Assembly (NCBI GenBank): GCA_000149265.1
Contig: CH003021.1
Span: 1,498,908 to 1,562,907, forward strand
Source of the DNA: Ciona savignyi
Lineage: Eukaryota; Chordata; Ascidiacea; Phlebobranchia; Cionidae
Direction: 5' to 3'
DNA: 64,000 bases
The position numbers were made by a program, and so were the translations under genes. The notes below the pieces were generated by a model, which saw nothing but the letters and a program-made list of their open reading frames with translations, did not search any database and was not told where the DNA came from. Every line of letters starts with the position of its first letter. Within the stretch, counting starts at the first letter, position 1. This document shows positions 1 to 12,200 of the stretch, one piece after another.

Positions 1-229
1 GATGCTATTATAATAACTTGCTTCTTGACTTTATTTAATTTGTCACCTTTGGTAATGTTGTATGTTAGAATATATTCTTGTCTGTAAATATGTTTAAGGA
101 AATCAGTTAACATGTATTAAAGACAGATTTTATTTTCTTTAAGCTGCTTTGGGTTCTATAAAACTGTTTAGATTACATTAGCACTTTAAAACAATGTTTT
201 ATTTCCGTTTATATTTTTTTCACTTCCAG

Positions 230-3200
230 TGAGTTCCACACATGGCATGGAGCTAAACTCCGACTGAAAACAAGCATTTTATATTATTGCTTTATGTCTG
301 CGCAAGGTAATAACTGACTTGCTAGCTGCTGTTATCGGTCCCACTACCTATCAAATGTTGCCCCAATGTCACTTGCAGAAATATATTACCGGACAGTGCA
401 AATGGGACATTTTTTCTCCAGATTAAATGAAGTGGAATTGGATGAACAAGGAAGTTGTGAGGACAACCTAGAAAACGTGTCAAGAAGTGGTCTTGATAGT
501 GATACATTGAATAGTAAGTTTGTAGTACATAGTATAAGTTTTTGAATTATAACTGTGTTTATTAAGAGTTACCTTATGAAAGGGTTCATCTAATTAACCA
601 CTTTAAAAATGTCGTACCGAAATGCATGTTTTGCACTGTGCCCACTGTGCCCACCACGGCAAGAAGTTGTTAATCCATTTCGAACAATGTTTTATCTGGT
701 GCAATATATTTTGTAAGGTTTTTTTCCTAACAAAAGCTTTAAATCTTGGGAATGATCATTATATTTCACCCTCTAAATACCAGTAGGCTAAATATTGTTT
801 TCATTTTTGGATTCTTAATTAAACAATAAATAGAGGCGATACCCATAAAGAAACTTTAGAAATTTGAAGCCAACATGGTATCAATAAAAGACAATCAAGC
901 TTAATTTTAGTCTGAATATGAATAAATAAAAATATTTTATTCTTTGTGCTACTTGTAGTACCGGTACCATTTTTTTTGCTAAACACAACATGGCGTGGGT
1001 GATGTTGAAATTGGACATTAAACAGTTACTTTCTCTGTCCATGATTTTCATTCTTTAATATCACTGACTGTAATCATTTATTGTCGCACTGTGCTTCGCT
1101 GTGCTTACTTTACCCTAAAATTTAAATTGCTAATTTAGGGTAAATAACAATTTTGTTTTTGGAAAAAAGGATGAGATTACTATTGGATACCTTGAACATT
1201 ACTTAACCTTTGCAAAGTGCAAACCATAATTGTTTAAAACTCATAAATTGTTTACCACTTTAAACTTAAACATTTTATCACTGACTAGCCTAACCCAAAC
1301 AATTTTTGGTACATTGAAGTGAGTCTTATCTCTTAAATTTAAACATAAAGTAATTGTAATACTTGGAACATGGATTGTATATCCTTATTAAAAGATCGTC
1401 TAAATACAGGTTTTGGTGTTTAAACTAAATTTTGGAAATAAAGACTGTTTGAGGATAATGCAAAAAAGATGTTAAAGTCTACTTTCTTGGCTTCGTCCTC
1501 AACTTTTTAATTTAATTTACAATTTTTAAACAACTTATAGCTTTTTGGCAACAGTGTGTTGTGGCAACATGTGGATTGTAGATGAAACCTCATAGTGCAT
1601 GTCCATGACCAACGTGTTTAATGGGCATTGTATTTAATGCTCATCCTGGTAAAATATAGGCGAATCTGTTGAATAAATTCACAATAATGCGTGCATCATG
1701 CAATACAATGTAATATCTCTGGCAAACCATTTTGGATTTATGTCGTGTTCTAAGGAGTTCAACGCTTGTGGCGCTTTGTAACCCCAGAGGAAAACGGAAA
1801 TACCCTATTAATTGTTTTGTAGGAAAGTTAGACATTTGCCCTGCATTTAAAAAAAATACATTTACTGAACGGAGAAGTAGTTTTGGAGGAATCTCGCATG
1901 TTTCAGCCAAAGGTGGCCAAAGGAATACTCTCGGCCCAAGTGTGGATACAAGGTACCAATGTGATTTTCATTTACAAACTTTGGTTTAAATTGAGTGGTT
2001 CCGTACAGTATATAAATCGCTTGCATCACTGTAAGTGTAATTATATATTATGCTATATATTGCCCGGCCGTGTATATATATTTAACAAACTGAAACGTTT
2101 TTGTTTGTTTGTACTATTAAAGTGTGTTTATTTATAATGTGGTAATTTCCATAACAGGGGTCCTTAATTTCGGTGGGCAACACTGTTTAAAAAATCGTAT
2201 AATATGTTATAAATAGTATGGCAAGCTGTATATTTTAAAGAGATTAATAGTAGTTATGCCAACACAGAGCTTCACAATTAAGGGGCAAGAGCGAAACACG
2301 GTTGCGAGTCGACCAGGAGAAACACATGCCAGCAAATGAAACTTTAACCAAACAGCAGGTATCAGGTGGGAATCAATAGTATTCGGTGTATGCTGTGTTA
2401 ACCTATTCATTTATATAAAAGTCAGATTTGATAAACCACACTTTTTAACTCATGTATATCAATCTGCCACCAAAAAAACTTCCTACTAATTAGTTAATTT
2501 TTTTATGGTGGTTAAAGCACCTGATCACTGGTTTGAGTAAAGGTAAGTGTTGGAGATTTACCAGACAAAAGTTCATGTTTTTTTGTTAGTAAAACAGTCG
2601 TCTTTCAGATATTATTGGGTCTTTTAGAAATAACTGCATCTGCTGTAAGATGTGGGCCTTGGTAATTAAACTCAATAGCTGTAGTTAAGTCATTTTTTAA
2701 CCACAAAAGTTTTCTTTACATATTTTCATCACAGAAACAGCTGTATTTAATGTGAAAAAAGTCTTACTTACACACCTATTTGAGCTGCTGTCATTTAAAA
2801 TTTTAAATTAAAATCCTTTAGTAACTACATAATATTTTGCAATATTTGTACACCAGCATTTAAAGAAGCATTTGATTTGTTTGACAACAATGGGGGTGGA
2901 ACTATTGATGCGCTTGAGTTGAAAGAAACTTTAGAATCAGTTGGAATTCTACTTGATGAAGCTGAGATACATGATGTTATGATGAGACTTGACAAAGATG
3001 GTAACCTGTTGTTCTAAGTCTATATATATATATCCTGCAGTAACCAAGAGTAATTCCTAACCTTTCATTTTAGTGTAAATTAATGAGAATAGCTTTTGCA
3101 GCAGCTGTAATCAATTTTGGTTCACAAGACTGGTGGCATGATATATTCTTCCGGCACGTTGGTCTAACGGTTAAGTGAGTCGCCTTTCAATCGATAGGTT

Positions 3201-6200
3201 GAAGGTGCGAAACTGGTCGCTAGCTAGTCGGTTGTGTCCTTGGGCAAGGCACTTTATGGACATTGCCTGAACCCAGCGGTTAATGGGTTCTACCAAATTA
3301 AAGGAACGTGTCTATACGATTGCCAGTGTGTTAACCCCCTTGGTTTTCCCATTCACGGGCATAAAGATGAATGTCCTATCCTATCCTATCTTCCTAGTAA
3401 ACTGTGTGTTGTGCATTAGTATAATGTGTCTGGATAAAGCTGTTGTTTTGTACTGGCAGGTAACGGGGAAATAGATTTTGATGAATTCTTGGATTTGATG
3501 ACCAACACAGAGATGTTCCTGGAAGCCTTTGGTGAGATGTTTAGAATAAGATTTTTATGTTTTTTTTTTCACTGGGGAATGGTTGCTGGGGGATTTTTCC
3601 TGGAATTGTCAGATACCTTGCATTCATTGTTGGGTTAATGGAGCTATTTTAATGTGTTGTATATGCTTGAGAAGTTTTACTAGAGCCCATTAGTGCACCA
3701 GGTAAGTGTTCACAGAGTGCCTTGTTAGAAGCTTCTGTACAAAAAACTATTGATGTAAGCATGATATGATCAACAGAAAAGTTGTTCAGTAATAAATTTT
3801 CTTTTGTTTTACATTAGTTAAATTTTGATGACGTCATGCATTGTGCAATGATGTCATGTGGTTCTATTTAGATCAACAAAAACTATCTTTTTTTCTCATT
3901 TACAAACAAAACGGTATGTAACAAAGTTATTTATTATTATATTTAAATCATTTTTGTACTACTCTTTTTGTGATGACCTCACAACTTGACTGATGACGTC
4001 GTAATACGCAAATCAAATTTTTTTTTTTACTTTCGCCCAATGAAACACAAACACATAGCCACAGAAAAACAAAACTGATGCAAAACATCTTTAAAAAGGT
4101 TCTTTATCGCTAGAACTACTGAAAAACAAAGCACAACTGCTTCCAGATTCACTATCAGCCAACAAAAGGGCAGCTTCTTCATCAGAATATCTGTTTTTAC
4201 CCTCCAGAAGCTCAAAAAATAGCCTAATCCAAAGTGTACAAGCGAAAAACAAATGGATTGTTTTCAAACTAAACAAGCGAACCATGACGACAATAGTTGA
4301 AAACTAATCGGGGACTAAAACAGTAATTAAAACAACCAAAACCACACATATATGTATACGTTTTTTAAAACTCAAATAACTAAAAAATTTCAAATGCAAA
4401 CCTATATATCATCTTATATTGGTAAACGCAGAAATTATTCAGCTCTCTTCATCGACCATTATTCATCGACCGTATACTTTTCCACTTATGTAATTTTCGG
4501 CAAGGGTTAATAAACAGACTGAAACTTGTTAAAATTTCACCAAATTTATCTTAAATGTCATTGCCCAATTCCAGCAACTATGTTTCAAAATAAGATAAAA
4601 CTTTTGTAACTCTTTATAGGATATTGTTTGTAAACTTTTCGTTGAAAAAATTAAATGCAGCTCTAATAAAATTGTTTAGTTTGGTTAGCACTTTCTTGTG
4701 AATAATCGTTGTAAAGTGTAACCATAATTTACGGCGTGGTTACCTAATGCAGTGTGGTAAAAAGTCAAAAAAATGTATCATAACTTACTCACAAAACACC
4801 TTAAATGCACTTGCACTCTTAACAACAGTAGACCAACCCAGATTTGATTTCAAATGAACTTCCTAAATTACAGTCCAATTACGCTGCTGTGATTGTTTAA
4901 TGAGCACAAGAATAAAAAATGGAAATATTAGATTTGGACAATTCTGGCATCCTCAATAGTAACTGGATGTAAATATTGTTATTGTTTTTATTTATAATCC
5001 ATCATACCAATGTGTCTAGGCAACATAGGTCTTAAATTTAAACTCCTTCTATACCACTATATTCATATTCGCATAAACGTTTTTCGATTTAAAGGTTGTC
5101 TAGGACTTAGCAATTAAAAGTAACTAATGAACAAACAATATAAAAAAAATCTGTTTCATATTCTAACAGTTGGCTTATTGCTACTTTGACAGACCATCGT
5201 CTGTAGATAGCAAAATCAAACAAGCTGATAGCTAGTTGGTTGTGACCTTGCGTTGGCACCTAGCAATTATCGCTCAGTCTGGTGGTTAAAATTGTTGAAT
5301 AAAAATTATAAAGCAATGTTTAAAATTATACCACATACTACATAGCTCTGGTAACCTGATGATGGATTTGGGGTAATTTAGGGATTGCTTATATGATAAA
5401 GTCCCTTGGGCCTTTACATTCACATGAATAATACATAAATGTGATATTCTCCTTAATGCCGTTCAATTAAACGGAAATGGTCAACAAGTTTTTTGGTGAA
5501 TTTTTTATTATTCCTGTTGACACCTTTACTTAATTTTTGGTAGATGCAACCTTAGATTGAAAAGTATAAACTAAACATTATTGCTTGATATAGTTAAAAG
5601 AAAAGGATTGACTTTTTTAATTTTCATAAGTATAATTTGCAAAATTTACAAAGTTTACTTTAAAAATATTGCTTTTGACCTTGATAACTGGACCCTTACT
5701 CTTATAGACTTTTATTAGGTGCGGTTTAGTGTTAACACACTTTTATGTATTTTTTACTTTTTTAAGCTAAATTATGATTATCTCACAAACTAATATGAGT
5801 TTCCTTCGGAATTCTCAAATTAAAAAATTAAAGATATACAACACGAATGAGAAAAACCTAACTGGAATGAAAATTACCCCGTTTATTAGATATGTAAATG
5901 AGGTGGAAACCCAAAACTAAAATAAATAAATACAGAATCTAAATACAAACAAAAAAGATATGTATTCTCCACACCTGGACAAGGTAATCTGACGGTTTCT
6001 TTTGTGCTAAATCTCCTGAATTTAGTCACAAACCAACAAAAATGCAGCCTCCAGACATGATGGATCAACTGAAAACCACCACAAGGAGCGTGACGTGTTG
6101 CTGTTTGATGCATTGACTGAGTTTATGAAGAAATCTGCTTTGAAAGATGCTCACGAAATAGTTGGGTAAGCACTGTCATATTCACTTAGCATTAACCATC

Positions 6201-9200
6201 TTCCAGCTGGTGCTCACTTAAGTCTTTATTCTTTTTGTCTACATTACATATGCTTTAAGTTCTAATATTTGCACATGTAAATAAGTTCCAATGTGGCAGC
6301 TATTACGCAAAGAAATACAAGAAAGTGGTCAAGTCATATAATGCGAACAAAGGTGCCCATGTTGTTGGACATTACGCAGATGGTGCCCGCTTGATTGGCC
6401 TTACTGAGAAGCAGATTGTCCAACAACTCAAGAAGTTGCAACTGTGTCAGACGTTTGAAAGTAAGTAAATGTTTCGCTTACATCCAACGTATTTATGGTA
6501 CCGGTACTAATTTTCAGATAAAGGTGAAAAAGAAAGTCCGTATGCACAGCCACTTCAGCTGTCTGTGCTACGTTCTGTGACCACATCTACACCAACCAAT
6601 CGATCCCGAAGGAAAAGAAAACAAAGGTCACACAAAACTGATGATACAGATAGATCAAAGGGTAATAAATTTGCTAATTTTTTATGAAAATCTAATGATT
6701 TTACTTATATTCTGGTAACTCTGAGCTAGATTAATTAGCAACAAACTATTTAGATTAGTTTATAAATGAATTAAAAAAATAATGGCTTATCCCAACTTTG
6801 TAAATCAGTTAAAGATATAACTAAAGAGTGTCAACTAGGGATGCACAAACTAGAATATCGAATCTTCCGGATTCGAATCCTACGGGATTCGAATCCCAAA
6901 TATTACGTTTATTTCGAATATTTGGATTCGAACATAATATACATTACACATTAAGAAACTATAATTGCATGGAGTTCCTTTTTATTTCCATTGTACATAT
7001 TGCAGCAGCGTTGATTACAATGGATATTATAAGCATGGGCGCCGACCTTCGCCGTTGCCGTTGCGGCGCAACGTTGTAAATTCGCCGCAATGTCTGTTTT
7101 ATAATTACGCAAAAAAATCCCTGCGCATTTAAATAATTATCACATTAAATCGTCTAACCGCAGCGCCGCTTTTCCAGTGGTGTTTATTGCTTTGATCGGC
7201 GGTTTGACCTAGGGTTACGTTGACCTAGATTCAATACAGGACCACTGACGCACTCCCGTTTTTGCCCATGTTCTTCGACTTCTTCCAATTACTAAGTATT
7301 AGCTAGAGAGAACAGTAGGCTAACATCGGTTAACGGTTAACGGTTTTTTTCTTTGATCAGTTAACCGTTATAAGAATCTGGGTTCTTGCACAGCCCTCGC
7401 AGACACATAAATATTTGGTATATTCTTTCCGTATTGTTGACGCTGAGCTGCGTATTAACGACCATGCAATATTCCAGCGGGGGAAGTAGTTAGATTAAAC
7501 ACTTAAACTCCTGGCTTAATCTTTTAGCTTTGTAAATCGTTAGTATTAACTTAGTATCATAGTTCTATCCGAGTTAGTTCGAGGCATATGGCCGATTGTG
7601 ACGTCATAAAATTTCGCGCAACGGTAGCATTTTACTGAAGTCGCCGCCTGTGATTATAAGTATGTAATCACACTGGCCATAGAGGTAATCAGCGGCAGCA
7701 GAAATTTTTGACGATCTTGCCACTTTAACTCGAGTTTGCTTTTTAATATAGAATAGGATTCGATATTCTGGATTCGAAATAACTATTCTAGAATACCAAG
7801 ATATTCTAGTTTGTGCATCCCTAGTGTCAACCATGTGTTTAACCACCACTATTTGTAAAACACAATTTGTTTGGTATGCGGCGCAAGCAGGGTCCCTGAC
7901 CACATTTGGTGTATTTTATACACTAAGTATTTAGTTTGTGTCTGCAAGCAGAAACGCATGGGTCCCTGAGGTAACAAGCGATCATGTTATCAACGTTCAT
8001 TAGACAATTTATGTCATTGTCAGATATGTACACGTCAGGTCCATGATATCCAACATTCCAGAAAGTTTTAACCTAACTTCCATAATTTTGTTTTCTTAAG
8101 CATAAATACATAGGTCCCATAGTTACCAAACCAACTTTTCCATGATTTCTGCATATCTAGACCTTGTTCTCCAACAAATAACCAAGTTTCAACGCGATTT
8201 CATTATCCCTTTTGCCATTTGTGCCATGTCTGTCAAGCGTTTGACGAAAAAAACCAAAAAATTAAAACAAAAACAATTACAGTGACTTGACTAAAAAAAT
8301 AAATATAAACATGCACAATTAGTAATGGGATCAACAACTTATATGGTAGAAACATTTTTTTAACATACCAAAATCTTGTGTTGTACCTGTTAATATAGCA
8401 ATTACAATAGTATACTAGAAGAACAAAAAAATTACTTAAAATATGTAAAATTAAAAATTATGTTCTTCTCTTTAAAATGAAGTGTTTTAATAATTTGTAA
8501 ATATTTTTTTTAATTTCAAATAACTGGTATCCAATTATCACAAAAGGATTTATGAGCTATTGTAGGAGGAAACTTGAAGAGCGAATCAATAGCAATTCAC
8601 AACCGGATGATTGACAAGCTCCCGGATAGGTCATCTCTTGCTCGCCATCCATCAACATCGGTAACCAACATCACTCAGTATATCCCACCACCAAGAAGGA
8701 AGAAACGAATTGTTTTAAAGGTTAGCTTTACTGCTCTCCTACCAGTACTACAACAAGGAAAACATTCTGTAATTCATTGAAGTATGTCAATAACATTGTC
8801 CCTAATATTTAGATAATCAACAATGACCTCTTTCATAAAGGAGAGGCTAAGTCAGGTACAAGCCCCGTTAAGGAAAATCGTAAAAAGGTAAGTCCAGTGG
8901 TTGTATACTGTAATAGTTAAATATAGCGCCCCTAGTGTTCACACTATACCCACAATGCTTTATGTAAATCTTAAGGACATTCTAGACTTGACGCAATAGA
9001 ATGAGGACCGCTATAACGTGTGCTCTAATATATGCACGTGCTTAGACCTGCCAGGAACTCAGAAGTTATATAGATAGAGTCAATAACTCATATGAAGTAA
9101 ATGTGCTAGAACACATTATTACATGGTGTCAGGAGTAGGAAAATTCGTTACAAATATTGACAAAAGACGGATGTTAACGGATTAAGATGGCAGAAGCGCA

Positions 9201-12200
9201 AGGACCACGGAGGCTATGCAACCTACCAGTGGAAGTTAATTTTTCTGTACCGAACCGGACAGCTGAAAATTGGCGAAAATTTGAGACAAGTTTTCGTATA
9301 TATGCAACGGCAACGAAGTTGGAACACGAAGATGGGAAAACTCAAGTTGCAATACTGTTAAACGCAGCTGGTTCAGAAGCGCAAGAAATTTTCGCACATT
9401 TTAAGTTCTCCGATGTAGAAGGTGACAAAGCTGACGTTTTGGAAGACGTACTTAAAAAGTTCCGTATGTACTGCGAACCCAAGAGAAAACGTCATTTTCG
9501 AAGCTTACCGTTTTCACAAGCGAGATAGGGCTGATGGTGAGTCTTTTGACATTTGGGTTAATGATTTAAGGCATCTACTGGAAGGATGCGAATTTGGTGA
9601 TCAAAAGGATAGACACCTAAGAGACAGAATTGTCATTGGCATAAATAATGACCGCTTAAGAGAAAATATGTTGCAGAGACCAAAGTTGTCTCTTGCAGAA
9701 GCCATTGATCTATGTCAAACTGTAGAAGCCAGTACATTATATAGAAAAGCAATGAGTCACCGGGAGAAAACTGTTGCGGAAGTAAATCAAGTCAACAGAG
9801 AAAGATATAATGCCAAGAAGCCACACAAGAAGCACAATGATGCTAACGAGCAAAACTGTTATGAGAAAATGGTCCATAATTGTTCATACTGTGGGAGAGA
9901 CCACCCACACAGAAAATGTCCAGCATATGGAAAACATTGCTCAAACTGTGGCATAAGAAATCACTTTGCATCAAACTGCAGGAAAAAATTGTATTCGAAA
10001 AGAGTACAAAGAGTTGATGTTACATCAAGTGAGGATGAGCGAGAAAATATCGTAAATCTACGCTCAATAAAAATTGAAACACTGGACATGAAGAAGAATA
10101 AGTCAAAAATGTTGACTCAACTAAGGATTAAAGACAACAATCAAAACAAATATAATTTAGAAGTCAAGCTAGATACGGGATCAGAAGCGAATGTGATCCC
10201 AAAGAGACTGTTTCAGCAGTTGGAGAATCAGAGACTCATAAAGTCCAATACAGTACTCCGCGCTTTTGGGAACCATGAGTTAAAGCCGGATGGCACAACA
10301 AGAATTCAATGTTTAAACAAGAGAAAAGAATCATTTGATCTATTATTTTATGTTACTGATGCTACCGAGACAGCAATTCTAGGAGAAGAAGCATGTGAAA
10401 CGCTAAACTTGGTAAAGAGAAAAGACATACAGAGCCGACAAATGATTCAAAAGAAATACCAGGACAGGGGAACAAAGCCTCTCATGCAACGAAAAGAGAG
10501 AGATGGGAAAAGATATAGAGAAGATAAACATTGGAAAAAAGCAATTGTTACTGGTCAACGGCATGAACATCGTACATATACTGTTCGAAACAGACATGGT
10601 CAGTTACGACGCAATCGCTTTTATCTACGGAAAACACAAGAATCCCCTGTATTTGACAATGCATATATTCCGGATTACTATGTGCCATGAGTAGTCCCGG
10701 TAACGATAATACTATTACCATGCCTTGCGACAATAATTCTGCAAATATTAGACCTGCTGTTCGCGCAATATATCTATGTCACGATATGGACAATCAATTA
10801 TTAGACCTGTTAGATTTCATGAACATGTTTGACTTACATTCTAATGTCCATATTGTATATACAAGTTTTCTGTTTTATACACAATGATAATCAGTTGAGA
10901 ATTTATGTAACCCGCCATTTTTATATACCTATGTCATACAACTGTTTATGTGCTATTATGAATCTGTACAATGATACTTTTAGAAAAAGGGGGATGTAAT
11001 AGTTAAATATAGCGCCCCTAGTGTTCACACTATACCCACAATGCTTTATGTAAATCTCAAGGACATTCTAGACTTGACGCAATAGAATGAGGACCGCTAT
11101 AACGTGTGCTCTAATATATGCACGTGCTTAGACCTGCCAGGAACTCAGAAGTTATATAGATAGAGTCAATAACTCATATGAAGTAAATGTGCTAGAACAC
11201 ATTATTACAAATACAACCATCTTTTTTTTTATCATCATTATATGCATAGAAATCGAATATGTTAATATGTCCGTTTAAATTTACACATACAAACAGGAAA
11301 GAAATATCCAATCAAGGTCCAACTTAAAATAAGTGTTAGCTATTGTGTAATAAATATGTAGTTGTATATCTCCCCCAAATCAAATACGTAATTCGTATTT
11401 TTACTTCCAATATAAAAATATAAAAATGTTTAATCAAGTTAAACATTTTAGAGTTGTTTGCACTTTTTCTTTATTTAAATCGTTATTTTGATTCGTAAGT
11501 TTGAATTAGTAACTAGGGAACCCATTAGTTTCTGTTAGTAAAAACAGACATTATACACTTTGTATGTGACATAGGAAGAGTGATTGGTTAACCAGAGAAA
11601 ACGTGCATTTCTGCATACAGTAATATATACATTTAAAAAATAGTGCTGGCTACCACATGGTTGTCTATCTAGTTATATAAATAATTGACGAGTCGTATTC
11701 ATAAAAATCTTTGATATATATTCATAGAAATCATCAATTACCAACCAACATAAAGATGAGATAGAGGAACACAAACCAGGATGGTTAAGTCAGCGTAACA
11801 AGATGTTTAATGTCGTTGTTACAATGCCAGTAAAATACAGCCACGTCCAAGTGGACCACTTACCCAAGCTAAGAAAACGGGTAATTTTAAACCTTTCTAC
11901 AATCTATTCATTAGAATATCACATTTCCATAGACAATGAAAGTTTTTTTTTCGCTTTAAAAATATTATAATTTCAAATATTTGACGTTATACCTTGGATT
12001 TAAGTAGTCATGTAGTGGTATTTTTGTTTGTTTTAAGACTAGTTGAACTTTCCAGGTGGAAAAAGCCAAGCAGCAATTCAGCGAACAAATATCAATGAAG
12101 AAAATTGAAAACAGTATCCGTCATTACAGAGAACTAGATTCAAGAAGAATACCATCACCCACTTTATATGAACATTTTCAACGTGTAAGTATCTTTATCA

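Larger units (their letters stand above)
8909..11209 (+). mobile_element. Ty3/gypsy LTR retrotransposon, internally deleted, recent insertion
   Basis: Two 215-bp direct repeats (8909-9123, 10995-11209) start TGTAATAG and end ATTATTACA; they differ at one position I can find (TCTTAAGG versus TCTCAAGG). A primer-binding-like stretch TGGTGTCAGGAG follows the 5' LTR, and a purine tract AGAAAAAGGGGGA precedes the 3' LTR. Flanks TATAC and AATAC could be an imperfect 5-bp target duplication. The interior is only 1.87 kb: gag, zinc knuckles and protease, then an abrupt jump to an integrase-tail-like segment, with reverse transcriptase, RNase H and the integrase core missing. It sits in intron 9 of the EF-hand gene in the same orientation. 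Confidence 0.93.

Noticed and set aside
3234..3474. Coding frames across the SINE at 3148
   Set aside because: Same translation recurs at 29586-29876 and 57136-57396, i.e. it is repeat-derived; the real EF-hand exon in the area starts at 3460 in another frame.
5170..5300. Possible SINE fragment (GATAGCTAGTTGGTTGTGACC)
   Set aside because: Only one short match to the SINE body; the rest does not follow the family order.
6828..7903. Coding frames inside the hAT element
   Set aside because: They run across the terminal repeats and are not shared intact with copy B.
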